Source of the DNA: Tragulus kanchil
Taxonomy: Eukaryota; Chordata; Mammalia; Artiodactyla; Tragulidae
DNA: 64,000 nt
Direction: 5' to 3'
Assembly: GCA_022376925.1 (NCBI GenBank)
Contig: JAIOJX010000026.1
Coordinates: 199,368,400-199,432,399, forward strand
The notes under the pieces are model-generated. The model was not told the DNA's origin, did no database searches, and was given only the letters and a program-made list of their open reading frames with translations. Of the stretch, positions 48,471 to 59,690 are shown piece by piece. Both the position numbers and the translations under genes were made by a program. Each line of letters starts with the position of its first letter. Position 1 is the first letter of the stretch.

Positions 48471-48734
48471 ACCTGAAGCTGAACATCCACAGTTAGTGCA
48501 CTGTCTGGGAAAAGCTATCACTTATGATATATATGTTATATTTGTTGATTCTGTTGCAAGAAAGAAAAGACCCTTTTCCCTCTACCAACTCAGGTTTAGT
48601 GACTGGGGCCCTGCAAATTAACCGACAAAAGGCAGGTTAACAGGAGAAAAGACAGTTCCTGTATGAGGGAACATGCAAAGTTTTCCTGAACAGCTAGAGC
48701 TAAGAGTTTATTTATCTTTACAAGGAAAGTCTTT

Positions 48735-48850
48735 GAAACTTTCCTGCGATCCAGTGGTTGGGACTTCACCTTCTAATGCAGAAAATGTGGGTTCGAACCC
48801 TGATTAGGGAGCCAGGATCCCATATGCCACATGCCCAAAAATCCAAAACA
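48735..48850 (+). repeat. CHR-2-type SINE
   Basis: AACTTTCCTGCGATCCAGTG, B box GGGTTCGAACCC, ending CATGCCCAAAAATCC. Duplicate at 49856-49971. Confidence 0.8.
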
Positions 48851-49384
48851 TGAAACAGAAGTATTATTGTAGCAAGTTCAAGAAAGACCTTAAAAAATAG
48901 TTCACATCAAAAAAAAAAAAAATTAGAGCACATTTTAAAAAAGTATTTTAGTCCTTAATAGGACTTCAAGAGAAAGCAACACGGTGGGAAACTAATAAGA
49001 AACAAGAGGAAAGTAAAGAAAGTGTTGAAGAGGTTTTGTTTAGTAATTTCTATGGGCACGTGACAGACACAAGCCTGAGATAATCATAGCACCTGGCCCT
49101 GTGAGCCTGTTTATACGTAGTTTCTAGGTTGCACAGAGAGGAATTTGCCCCCTGCAGAATGAATTAGGGACAAGTAAGATAAATGGAATGTCTTCCTTTC
49201 ACTCAAACATCTGCTGGATGATGCAGTACCTTACCATTTCTTTCTTTTTTGTTTGACTTTTTTGATGATTTGCCTCACAAACATTAACAGTGAATTATGG
49301 TTTAGAACTTTTTAAAAATCAATTCAGAGTCATCCAGTAACACACTGTTCTGTTTTTCTTTGTCATCCTGTTTCTATCTTTGTT

Positions 49385-49591
49385 CAGATCTGGCTCAGCA
49401 GTAAGAAAACCTGCCTGCCAACGCAGGTGATGCAGGTTCAATCCCTAAGTCAGGAAAATCCTCGGGGGAAAAAAAATGGCAACTCACTCCAGTATTCTTG
49501 CCTAGGATGTCCCATGGACAGAGGAGCCTGGCGGGCTACAGTTCATGGGGTCACAAAAGAGTTGGACATGACTTAATGATTAAACAATAGA
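49385..49591 (+). repeat. Bov-tA SINE (duplicate)
   Basis: Copy of 48265-48470, carried by duplication 15. Confidence 0.87.
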
Positions 49592-49855
49592 CCTGAAGCT
49601 GAACATCCACAGTTAGTGCACTGTCTGGGAAAAGCTATCACTTATGATATATATGTTATATTTGTTGATTCTGTTGCAAGAAAGAAAAGACCCTTTTCCC
49701 TCTACCAACTCAGGTTTAGTGACTGGGGCCCTGCAAATTAACCGACAAAAGGCAGGTTAACAGGAGAAAAGACAGTTCCTGTATGAGGGAACATGCAAAG
49801 TTTTCCTGAACAGCTAGAGCTAAGAGTTTATTTATCTTTACAAGGAAAGTCTTTG

Positions 49856-49971
49856 AAACTTTCCTGCGATCCAGTGGTTGGGACTTCACCTTCTAATGCA
49901 GAAAATGTGGGTTCGAACCCTGATTAGGGAGCCAGGATCCCATATGCCACATGCCCAAAAATCCAAAACAT
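49856..49971 (+). repeat. CHR-2-type SINE (duplicate)
   Basis: Copy of 48735-48850, carried by duplication 15. Confidence 0.8.
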
Positions 49972-50339
49972 GAAACAGAAGTATTATTGTAGCAAGTTCA
50001 AGAAAGACCTTAAAAAATAGTTCACATCAAAAAAAAAAAAAAAATTAGAGCACATTTTAAAAAAGTATTTTAGTCCTTAATAGGACTTCAAGAGAAAGCA
50101 ACACGGTGGGAAACTAATAAGAAACAAGAGGAAAGTAAAGAAAGTGTTGAAGAGGTTTTGTTTAGTAATTTCTCATCTGGATATAAACGGGCCTACACCT
50201 CCTGGAGTCGGGATTGTGGCAGCTGTTTTCAAGAAGCTTTGCTTATCAGCAAAAGAAGTTTATATAAAGTTTTTTTTGCAGCTAAGTCTTCAGATGTCTT
50301 CAGCCTGAAATAATCTTTATAGTACCTTAGTGAATCCAA

Positions 50340-50580
50340 GTGGATCCCATCAATTCATTCAAGAAATATATATTAGACACCAACTATGAGGAAGACACTC
50401 TTATAGGTGCTGGGGATCTAGCAAAGAACAAGAGAGAGAAAATTCTTGCCTTCACTGAGCTTACACTCTGGTGGGAGATTGACAGTAAGTCAGTAAAACA
50501 CATGCTGTGTTTGATAATGACCAGCATAAAGGAGGAAGATAAAGCCGGGAAGGTTTTAGGAAGTTATAGTGAAACACTTC
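50340..50580 (+). repeat. Ancient interspersed repeat (family not assigned)
   Basis: Same pattern as at 21000: CATTCAAGAAATATATATTA, TAGGTGCTGGGGATCTAGCA, TTGCCTTCACTGAGCTTACA. The 81-codon ORF over it is incidental. Confidence 0.5.
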
Positions 50581-51327
50581 TGTGATTTTATACAAGAAAA
50601 CCTTGAGGGGGGAAGATATGAATAAAGATCTGAGAGAGGAGAGAGCGATAGAGTTAGACATTTTTACTTACAGCATTTTTACTGTTCTGTTAATATTCTC
50701 AGTAGTTAGTAATGCTTTTAACATTTACATCTTATTAAGATGTAAGTATGAATGGAAAAGTAATAGAGTTACCCATTGAGTGCTTGAGGTGACTACTCCG
50801 CTAAGGTAGTTAATACCAGGGAGAGTGCGTGGCTTTTTAGAAGGTGAATGTTTTACTGTGGGTCCCTTGATAATGCAAGGAATAAGTGAGTCACCACTTT
50901 GTTGTGTGGCCTTGCAGGATTATCTTCCTACGCTCACTCTCCTCCCAGCGCCAGTTTAGACAATTCTGGGCAGGCAACAAGAGAGGCTGGTTCTAGAAAC
51001 ATTCCCATCATTGCTTCAAAATGCAGCTGTCTCCCTTAGCAACAACCTGATTCGCTAACCCATTGCCATGGAAATAGAATGCAAATATATAAGCAGTGTA
51101 ATCTTATTCTTACTTTTTAAAACACCCATTTCTGCCACTCCTGCCTTCTTTTTTCTCCGTATTTGTCATTTAACATACCCTTGGCTTTGGTCAAGGCTCG
51201 TTTCTACTTTTTCTGGCCATTACAGAGCTAAATCTCTGTCCTCATTGGTCAGGGAAATTTTTTTAAAGTCTGTATTTTCAACTTACAGCTCTATATTGTA
51301 AGGAAAAGAAGGGGTTAAAAAGAAAAG
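50581..51327. other. Intron, nothing recognised
   Basis: Single-copy; no exon or confident repeat. Confidence 0.5.
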
Positions 51328-51530
51328 GACTTCTCTGGTGATCCAGTGGATAAGACTCCACACGCTCAATATAGGGGGCCCAAGTTCTATCCCTGGTCAC
51401 AGAACTAGATCCCACATGCTGCAGCTGAGAGTTTACATGCCAAAACTCAGAAGCCTACATGCTGCAAGGAAGATCCCATGAGGCACAACTAAGACCCAGT
51501 GCAACCAAAATTAATTAATCGATTTTTAAA
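51328..51530 (+). repeat. CHR-type SINE, diverged
   Basis: GGACTTCTCTGGTGATCCAG head, GATCCCACATGCTGCAGCTG, GGCACAACTAAGACCCAGTG and an A/T-rich tail; the older CHR body rather than the family at 51830. Confidence 0.75.
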
Positions 51531-51810
51531 AAGAAACCAATCGGCAATCACCCTTTGGAATCGTTTTCAGGTCTGTTGAAAGCCCTTTTGAGTTTTACTA
51601 TGACCACTTCATCTAGCTGGAGTCAATTTCTGTACTTAACACTTTGTAAAAAAGGATAGTCTTGATGCTTTGCATTTCTAAGGGACACTAAAACTTGAGC
51701 AGTTTCATCGAGGCTTATATATTCTTCACTATGTTAAGTATTCCTGTGACAAAACTCCTTTCAATAAAATATAAACAGATATTGTGGTTAAAGGTTTTGT
51801 TTTGGCACCT
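51531..51810. other. Intron, nothing recognised
   Basis: No repeat or exon recognised. Confidence 0.5.
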
Positions 51811-51812
51811 GT

Positions 51813-52138
51813 TTTTTTTTTTTTTAAAAAGATTTATTTATTTTGGTTGGGGTGGGGTGGGGAGGGAGGGGAGCAGGCGAGCCACTTCTATTGGTCTTTC
51901 ATTTATCTATTTTCATCCATCTTTGTTCTTTGGCCCGTGTGGGCCTCCCATCACGGTGTCCTCTGTTGTCACAGAGCACCAGCTCTGGGCGCATGCGCCC
52001 CAGAGCTCCAGCTCAGTAATTGGACACATCGGTTCAGCCGCTCCGCGGCACATGGGATCTTCCCAGGCCAGGGATCGAACCGGCGCCCTTTGCACTGCAA
52101 GGCGGTGTCCTTACCCACTGGACCACCAGGGAAGCTCC
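51813..52138 (-). repeat. CHR-like SINE with G-rich tail
   Basis: Reverse-oriented: T-run, GATTTATTTATTTTGGTTGG, G-rich 51846-51879, CACTTCTATTGGTCTTTCAT, GGGATCGAACCGGCG, end ACCACCAGGGAAGC. Short target-site duplication GCACCTG. Confidence 0.9.
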
Positions 52139-52167
52139 AGCACCTGGTTTTTAAAAAGGTTGTCATC

Positions 52168-52210
52168 AAGGGAATTTTCTGATGGTCCAGTGGTTAGGGC
52201 TCTACAGCTG
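52168..52210 (+). repeat. CHR-type SINE 5' scrap
   Basis: Only the first ~40 nt of a CHR head remain (GGGAATTTTCTGATGGTCCA, GTGGTTAGGGCTCTACAGCTG). Confidence 0.5.
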
Positions 52211-52450
52211 AAAAACAAACTAAAGTTCTCTTCACATTTTCTATGGCTGGATTGATTACTTAAACAAATAATCACTGAACCTCTACCATAAGCCAGATAG
52301 GGCTAAGACTAGGGACAGACCTATTAAAGATAAAGTCCTGGTTCTCAAAGAGCTCGAGCAGGAATGCAAATTGGCTAACAGAAGAGTGAAAAATGCCTGT
52401 GCAAATGGCCTTGGGAGTCTATCAGACTACAGTATAAGGACTACAGTATA

Positions 52451-52773
52451 GGGCTTCCCTGGTGGTCCAGTGAGTAAGGACACTGGCTTGCAGTGCAAGG
52501 GGCGCCGGTTCGATCCCTAGCCTGGGAAGATCCCACGTGCCGCGGAGTGGCTGGACCGATGTGTCCAATTACCAAGCCGGAACTCTGGAGTGCATGCGCC
52601 CAGAGCCAGTGCTCTGAGACAACGGACACCACTGCGATGGGAGGCCCACACGGACCAAAGAACAAAGATGGATGAAAATAGACAAATGAAAGACCAATAG
52701 AAGTGGCCTGCCTGCTCCCCTCCCTCCCCACCCCACCCCCCTAAAATAAATAAATAAATCTTTAAAAAAAAAA
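52451..52773 (+). repeat. CHR-like SINE with C-rich tail
   Basis: Head GGGCTTCCCTGGTGGTCCAG, B box GGTTCGATCCC, body GTGCATGCGCCCAGAGCC, C-rich 52708-52741 and A-run. Target-site duplication ACTACAGTATA at 52440 and about 52778. Inverted relative to 51813-52138. Confidence 0.9.
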
Positions 52774-52869
52774 AAGAACTACAGTATAAAAGCCTACCTT
52801 ATAAGTTCTTATACTGTTAAAAAAACGATATAGCATTGGTTGTATGAAGAATAGAAAACCTAGAATCTG

Positions 52870-53530
52870 ATGTTATTCATTCACTCAGTTGTGTCTGACT
52901 CTTTGCAATCCCCTGGACTGCAGTATGCCAGACTTCCCTGTCCTTCATTATCTCCTGGAGTTTGCTCAAACACATGTCCATTGAATTGGTGATTCTATCC
53001 AACTGTCTCATCCTCTCTCAGACCCTTCTTCTGCCTTCGATTTTCCCTAACATCAGGGTCTTTTCCAATGAGTTCACTCTTCACATCGGGTGGCCAGAGT
53101 ATTAGAGCTTCAGTTTCAGCATCAGTCCTTCCAATGACTATTCAGAGTTGATTTCCTTTAGGATTGACTGGTTTGATCTCCTTGCTGTCCAAGGAACTCT
53201 CAAGAATCTTCTCCAATGCCACAGTTCAAAGGCATCAATTCTTGGGTGCTCAGCGTTCTTTATGTTCCAACTCTCACATCCATACATGACTACTGGAAAA
53301 AATCACAGCTTTGACTATACAGAATTTTGTTGTAAAGTGATGTCTTTGCTTTTTAAAATGCTATCTATATTTGTCGTAGCTTTTTTTCCAAGGAGCAGGT
53401 GTCTAATTTCATGACTGCAGTCACCATCCACAGTTATGTGGAGCCCAAGAAGATAAAATCTGCCTCTGTTTCCACTTTTTCCCTATTTGCCATGAAGTGA
53501 TGGGCCTGGATACCATAATCTTAGGATTTT
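52870..53530 (-). repeat. BovB (RTE) LINE 3' part
   Basis: Antisense BovB: CTTCATTATCTCCTGGAGTT, AACATCAGGGTCTTTTCCAA, CTTGCTGTCCAAGGAACTCT, TTGCCATGAAGTGATGGGCC. Frame decay is evident and no complete reverse transcriptase remains. Duplicate at 53950-54610. Confidence 0.88.
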
Positions 53531-53949
53531 GAATGTTGACACTGTAAATAAAATAGATTTCCCTACAGCGTTGGTAGTAGGAAGACCAGAAAATCTAGAA
53601 TCTGACGAGCTGGGTTTAAAGTACTGTTTTGTCATATTTTCAGTAGGCAATATTTTTGATCATTTGTAAACTGGAGCTAATCATAGACCTTCCCTGCTAT
53701 GACACAGGCTTATTATGACCACCAAATAAGGTAGGTTATTGAAAGTTGATTTTTTTTTCTTTTAATTACAGTTGCTTTTTATCAGATATAGGTTATCCAT
53801 CCTCTCCTCCCACCCCACCCCTAAAATAAATAAATAAATTTTTAAAAAAAAAAAAGAACTACAGTATAAAAGCCTACCTTATAAGTTCTTATACTGTTAA
53901 AAAAACGATATAGCATTGGTTGTATGAAGAATAGAAAACCTAGAATCTG

Positions 53950-54610
53950 ATGTTATTCATTCACTCAGTTGTGTCTGACTCTTTGCAATCCCCTGGACTG
54001 CAGTATGCCAGACTTCCCTGTCCTTCATTATCTCCTGGAGTTTGCTCAAACACATGTCCATTGAATTGGTGATTCTATCCAACTGTCTCATCCTCTCTCA
54101 GACCCTTCTTCTGCCTTCGATTTTCCCTAACATCAGGGTCTTTTCCAATGAGTTCACTCTTCACATCGGGTGGCCAGAGTATTAGAGCTTCAGTTTCAGC
54201 ATCAGTCCTTCCAATGACTATTCAGAGTTGATTTCCTTTAGGATTGACTGGTTTGATCTCCTTGCTGTCCAAGGAACTCTCAAGAATCTTCTCCAATGCC
54301 ACAGTTCAAAGGCATCAATTCTTGGGTGCTCAGCGTTCTTTATGTTCCAACTCTCACATCCATACATGACTACTGGAAAAAATCACAGCTTTGACTATAC
54401 AGAATTTTGTTGTAAAGTGATGTCTTTGCTTTTTAAAATGCTATCTATATTTGTCGTAGCTTTTTTTCCAAGGAGCAGGTGTCTAATTTCATGACTGCAG
54501 TCACCATCCACAGTTATGTGGAGCCCAAGAAGATAAAATCTGCCTCTGTTTCCACTTTTTCCCTATTTGCCATGAAGTGATGGGCCTGGATACCATAATC
54601 TTAGGATTTT
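53950..54610 (-). repeat. BovB LINE 3' part (duplicate)
   Basis: Copy of 52870-53530, carried by duplication 16. Confidence 0.88.
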
Positions 54611-54852
54611 GAATGTTGACACTGTAAATAAAATAGATTTCCCTACAGCGTTGGTAGTAGGAAGACCAGAAAATCTAGAATCTGACGAGCTGGGTTTAAA
54701 GTACTGTTTTGTCATATTTTCAGTAGGCAATATTTTTGATCATTTGTAAACTGGAGCTAATCATAGACCTTCCCTGCTATGACACAGGCTTATTATGACC
54801 ACCAAATAAGGTAGGTTATTGAAAGTTGATTTTTTTTTCTTTTAATTACAGT

Positions 54853-56280
54853 GCATTATAAAAACAAAAGCTGGTGTTGTTATAGGTTCAGCATATAGGT
54901 TTCCATCCCTTGGATAGGCCACATTGGCAAAGATGAGTTATAAGACTTCATTCCTGGTCCCTGCTCTGCCTCCCGTTGACCAGCATCCTGGCTGGTAGAT
55001 TCCCAGCCTGCATGGTATAGCATGGCAAAATTTTGGACCACAGGAGTTGAGTGCAGAGACTTGGACTCCTACAAGTAGAATTTTTGAACTATGTTTACTG
55101 CCTCTTTGCTGGAGTATCTTCCAGTCTGCGGAAATTGCCAAATGATCTGTGTGCTATTATTTCATCCTATAAACATAACTGGTTTTCTCCCCTGGTTTAG
55201 AGAAGTCTTCAGTCATATGTCAGGTAACTAGAATAGGTGTATTCTCTAATGTACATTGGATACAGTGTTGCCACCAGGAACAACAGAGCTTGGCCTCTTT
55301 TCTTTGCCAAAGAAGGTCCATGATAGGGAGATCAGTGCTCACCCAGTCCTGCCATGGTAGTGGGCATAGCGTTCCCCCAAAGAAAACAACCTGATTGCCT
55401 TTATCAAGGCTTGGAGACCTCTTGAAAACAAATAAATGACCTGGTAACGATACCACCCCCAGCCCCCACCCCCGCCATCTTCCTCATCCTCTGTGACATT
55501 GGTCTCTCAAGTTGAGAATGTGAACTTCAGAAAATTTGCAGTTTTGTAGGTAATTTGTTCTTTTTTCTTTTTTTTAATGTCGACTTCCTTTTATGATCCT
55601 CTCTTTGCCTTTGATATTTTATAGTTTCCCTCTATCACCTGAGTGGGAATTTATTTTTATCTTTTCTTATTTAGGGCTCAATTTCTGGAGGCTAGGTTTG
55701 AGTCTGTCTCAAGTCTGTCTGACCCCTTTTAGAGTGTCTTTATCATTTTTTCATGTTTTGGATTTCTTATTGTATATCTTTATGTTAAATTATTTTAGAG
55801 AAATATTTGTCAAATCAGCCAACACTCACTGATGGTGAATTATTTTGTTATAGATTTAAAATTTTGGATTTGAACTTAGTTTCAGTGGTGGATCCTTTAT
55901 ATCCTGCATTAAGGGTGTCTTCCTTGTAAATGTTTGGCTTTGTTTCTGTTGTCAACTCCAGGGAATTTCCAGGCTCAAGACCACTTATAGGTATTAATGT
56001 TAAGTGTAAATTTGAACTTCAGACAGCATGAGGATCAGCCAGTGACTGAAAGTATTCAGAAGAGACTTAGTCCATTCAGAGCTTGGTCTAAGAGAGACAC
56101 AGTTTTTTCTTTTTTGTTTCTCAGTGCAGTGGGCTGAATTTTTTTCCTAATCTACCCTTTAACCAAATTATAGTTCGTCAAGGACCCTTGTTTCATGTGT
56201 TCTAGCTTTTTATTTTGCATAGGCACAAGCCTCATTTTCTATCGCCAGTTAGTATTAAGACCAAAGTCTCAGATAAGGAA
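54853..56280. other. Intron, no gene recognised
   Basis: The minus-strand ORFs at 54938-55141 and 55220-55456 have no recognisable domain. The part from 55756 is repeated at 56898. Confidence 0.45.
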
Positions 56281-56284
56281 TTGA

Positions 56285-56495
56285 TGAACTATAGCCCAGA
56301 CACCAAACCTAGCCGCCATTTCTCTTGGTAAATTCTTATTCCAACACAAGCATCCCCATGTGCTTATATGTTGACTGGGCTACTGACAATGGCAGGGTTG
56401 AGTTGCTGCCACAGAAACCATACGGCTCACGAATGTGAAAATATTCAATATCTGGCCCTTTACAAAATCTGTTTGCCAACCTCGGCCCTAGATTA
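56285..56495 (+). repeat. hAT-type DNA transposon remnant
   Basis: Same Charlie-like element type as at 32620: GATGAACTATAGCCCAGACA, GAGTTGCTGCCACAGAAACC, TCTGGCCCTTTACAAAATCT then GTTTGCCAACCTCGGCC. Duplicate at 57427-57637. Confidence 0.6.
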
Positions 56496-56604
56496 GTAAG
56501 TTTCGAGGGCCTCATCCCCACCACTTGGGCTTCAGGAGCATCAGTTCTTGTGACTATCCTTTTAATGTTTCTTTTCCTTTTAATTTCTAGTTCCTAGAAG
56601 TTTT

Positions 56605-56875
56605 CTTTTTTTTTTTAATTTTGGTCTCTTTTATTGGTTTTTTATGTATTTATTTTCATACATCTTTATTCTTTGACCTTGTGGGCCTCCCATTGCAGTG
56701 GCCTCTCTCGTTGCAGAGCACTGGCTCTGGGCACATGCACTTCAGAGTGCCCACTCCTGATTGGACACACTGGTCCGGCCGCCCACGCCATGTGGGATCT
56801 TCCCGGCCAGGAATGGAACTGGTGCCTTGCACTGCAAGGCAAACTCTTTACCCACTGAACCATCAGAGAAGCCCT
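56605..56875 (-). repeat. CHR-like SINE, error-rich copy
   Basis: Reverse-oriented, between CCTAGAAGT repeats. It lacks single bases in several short runs compared with 57745-58025. Confidence 0.85.
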
Positions 56876-57426
56876 AGAAGTCTTCACCGATTTAAAGTTT
56901 TGGATTTCTTATTGTATATCTTTATGTTAAATTATTTTAGAGAAATATTTGTCAAATCAGCCAACACTCACTGATGGTGAATTATTTTGTTATAGATTTA
57001 AAATTTTGGATTTGAACTTAGTTTCAGTGGTGGATCCTTTATATCCTGCATTAAGGGTGTCTTCCTTGTAAATGTTTGGCTTTGTTTCTGTTGTCAACTC
57101 CAGGGAATTTCCAGGCTCAAGACCACTTATAGGTATTAATGTTAAGTGTAAATTTGAACTTCAGACAGCATGAGGATCAGCCAGTGACTGAAAGTATTCA
57201 GAAGAGACTTAGTCCATTCAGAGCTTGGTCTAAGAGAGACACAGTTTTTTCTTTTTTGTTTCTCAGTGCAGTGGGCTGAATTTTTTTCCTAATCTACCCT
57301 TTAACCAAATTATAGTTCGTCAAGGACCCTTGTTTCATGTGTTCTAGCTTTTTATTTTGCATAGGCACAAGCCTCATTTTCTATCGCCAGTTAGTATTAA
57401 GACCAAAGTCTCAGATAAGGAATTGA

Positions 57427-57637
57427 TGAACTATAGCCCAGACACCAAACCTAGCCGCCATTTCTCTTGGTAAATTCTTATTCCAACACAAGCATCCCCA
57501 TGTGCTTATATGTTGACTGGGCTACTGACAATGGCAGGGTTGAGTTGCTGCCACAGAAACCATACGGCTCACGAATGTGAAAATATTCAATATCTGGCCC
57601 TTTACAAAATCTGTTTGCCAACCTCGGCCCTAGATTA
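57427..57637 (+). repeat. hAT-type DNA transposon remnant (duplicate)
   Basis: Copy of 56285-56495, carried by duplication 17. Confidence 0.6.
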
Positions 57638-57744
57638 GTAAGTTTCGAGGGCCTCATCCCCACCACTTGGGCTTCAGGAGCATCAGTTCTTGTGACTATC
57701 CTTTTAATGTTTCTTTTCCTTTTAATTTCTAGTTCCTAGAAGTT

Positions 57745-58025
57745 TTCTTTTTTTTTTTTTTTTAATTTTGGTCTCTTTTATTGGTTTTTTATGTATTTAT
57801 TTTCATACATCTTTATTCTTTGACCTTGTGGGCCTCCCATTGCAGTGGCCTCTCTCGTTGCAGAGCACTGGCTCTGGGCACATGCACTTCAGAGTGCCCA
57901 CTCCTGATTGGACACACTGGTCCGGCCGCTCCACGCCATGTGGGATCTTCCCGGGCCAGGAATGGAACTGGTGCCCCTTGCACTGCAAGGCAAACTCTTT
58001 ACCCACTGAACCATCAGAGAAGCCC
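57745..58025 (-). repeat. CHR-like SINE
   Basis: T-run, TCTCTTTTATTGGTTTTTTA, GCCCCTTGCACTGCAAGGCA, end GAACCATCAGAGAAGCCC. Target-site duplication CCTAGAAGT on both sides. Confidence 0.88.
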
Positions 58026-58064
58026 CTAGAAGTCTTCCTTGCTTTTCTTAAAAGCCCAGCTAGG

Positions 58065-58197
58065 CATTTAATGGAGTAGGAAATGGCAATCCATTCCAGT
58101 ATTCTTGCCCAGAGAATTCCATAGACAGAGGAGCCTGGTGGGTTATAGTCCATGGGATTGCAAAGAGTCAAACACAACAGAGCAACTGAGCACAGAC
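58065..58197 (+). repeat. Bov-A SINE fragment
   Basis: GGAGTAGGAAATGGCAATCC to GTCAAACACAACAGAGCAAC, without a tRNA head. Duplicate at 58897-59029. Confidence 0.82.
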
Positions 58198-58540
58198 ACT
58201 AGGCATTTAAAGAATATCTGTTCTATTTGTCTAGGTTCTTTTTTTTTTTTTTCTGGTGGGAACAGTTTTATGTACCTAGCCTACCATGTTGCCAAAACCA
58301 GAAACTCTTCTACTGTCTTTGTTTAGTAATATATTCTTCTTTTTTTATTTTCTTGACTTGATCACTTAATTTGATAATTTAAATTTTTTCTTTGTTTTCT
58401 AATGCAATTCTTTAAAACCATGAAAGTTTTCATGTACATAATTCTAAATCCATAGTATTTGATGTACAATGCTCTCCTTGTCATTCTTTTCAACTGCTTT
58501 AATTCTCATGATCATTTGTTTCTTTTGTTTTTGTTTTTTA
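58198..58540. other. Intron, nothing recognised
   Basis: AT-rich; repeated at 59030-59372. No exon seen. Confidence 0.5.
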
Positions 58541-58858
58541 AAGATTTATTCATTTATTTATTTTGGTGGGGAGCCGGGTTGGGGAGGGAGGGGAGCAGGT
58601 GGGCCACTTCTATTGGTCTTTCATTTCTCGATTTTCATCCGTCTTTGTTCTTTGGCCTGTGTGGGCCTCCCATTGCAGTGGCCTCTCTTGTTGCAGAGCA
58701 CTGGCTCTGGGCACATGCACTTCAGAGTGCCCACTCCTGATTGGACACACTGGTCCGGCCGCCCACGCCATGTGGGATCTTCCCGGGCCAGGAATGGAAC
58801 TGGTGCCCCTTGCACTGCAAGGCAAACTCTTTACCCACTGAACCATCAGAGAAGCCCC
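58541..58858 (-). repeat. CHR-like SINE, mosaic at a duplication junction
   Basis: Left flank and position equal those of 59373-59690, but from about 58680 the sequence and right flank are those of the element at 57745. The head (G-rich 58562-58598) differs from both. Confidence 0.8.
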
Positions 58859-58896
58859 TAGAAGTCTTCCTTGCTTTTCTTAAAAGCCCAGCTAGG

Positions 58897-59029
58897 CATT
58901 TAATGGAGTAGGAAATGGCAATCCATTCCAGTATTCTTGCCCAGAGAATTCCATAGACAGAGGAGCCTGGTGGGTTATAGTCCATGGGATTGCAAAGAGT
59001 CAAACACAACAGAGCAACTGAGCACAGAC
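58897..59029 (+). repeat. Bov-A SINE fragment (duplicate)
   Basis: Copy of 58065-58197, carried by duplication 18. Confidence 0.82.
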
Positions 59030-59372
59030 ACTAGGCATTTAAAGAATATCTGTTCTATTTGTCTAGGTTCTTTTTTTTTTTTTTCTGGTGGGAACAGTTT
59101 TATGTACCTAGCCTACCATGTTGCCAAAACCAGAAACTCTTCTACTGTCTTTGTTTAGTAATATATTCTTCTTTTTTTATTTTCTTGACTTGATCACTTA
59201 ATTTGATAATTTAAATTTTTTCTTTGTTTTCTAATGCAATTCTTTAAAACCATGAAAGTTTTCATGTACATAATTCTAAATCCATAGTATTTGATGTACA
59301 ATGCTCTCCTTGTCATTCTTTTCAACTGCTTTAATTCTCATGATCATTTGTTTCTTTTGTTTTTGTTTTTTA

Positions 59373-59690
59373 AAGATTTATTCATTTATTTATTTTGGTG
59401 GGGGTGGGGTGGGGAGGGAGGGGAGCAGGCGGGCCACTTCTATTGGTCTTTCATTTGTCCATTTTCATCCATTTTTGTTCTTCGGCCCATGTGGGCCTCC
59501 CATCACGGTGGCCTCTGCTGTCGCAGAGCACCCTCTCTGGGCGCATGCGCTCCGGAGCTCTGGCTCGGTAATTGGACACATTGGTCCAGCCACTCCACGG
59601 CACGTGGGATCCTCCCAGGCCAGGGATCAAACTGGTGCCCCTTGCACTGCAAGCCAGTGTCCCTACCCACTGGACCACCAGGGAAGCCCC
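59373..59690 (-). repeat. CHR-like SINE with G-rich tail
   Basis: G-rich 59396-59429, CACTTCTATTGGTCTTTCAT, end GACCACCAGGGAAGCCCC. Target-site duplication CATTTGTTT at about 59345 and 59690. Confidence 0.9.

Larger units (their letters stand above)
47933..50173. repeat. Direct duplication 15: 47933-49051 and 49052-50173
   Basis: Units of about 1.12 kb abut directly. They differ by an A-run (14 against 16) and a one-base change in another A-run near 48350/49470. Confidence 0.93.
52720..54852. repeat. Direct duplication 16: 52720-53772 and 53800-54852
   Basis: Units of about 1.05 kb at an offset of 1080, with a 27-nt linker. The unit is mostly a BovB fragment. The left edge lies in the C-rich tail of a CHR-like SINE. 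Confidence 0.93.
55756..58037. repeat. Direct duplication 17: 55756-56885 and 56898-58037
   Basis: Units of about 1.13 kb. The first copy has a T-run of 11 where the second has 16, and within its last 110 nt it has several one- to two-base losses inside homopolymers. Confidence 0.93.
57848..59392. repeat. Direct duplication 18: 57848-58560 and 58680-59392 (SINE at the breakpoint)
   Basis: The offset is 832, shorter than all others. The unique part 58025-58560 matches 58857-59392. The join lies inside a CHR-like SINE, with a head (58560-58680) that matches neither parental SINE closely. Confidence 0.88.

Noticed and set aside
51695..52255. 186-codon ORF with Cys/His-rich sequence
   Set aside because: It runs through the reverse strand of a CHR-like SINE. 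The same peptide pattern appears at every copy of the SINE (for example 41101, 58469, 59301), so it is a repeat shadow and not a protein family.
53148..53414. 88-codon ORF present twice (also 54228)
   Set aside because: It lies antisense within a decayed BovB LINE, and its repetition comes from duplication 16. It is neither a gene nor a gene family.
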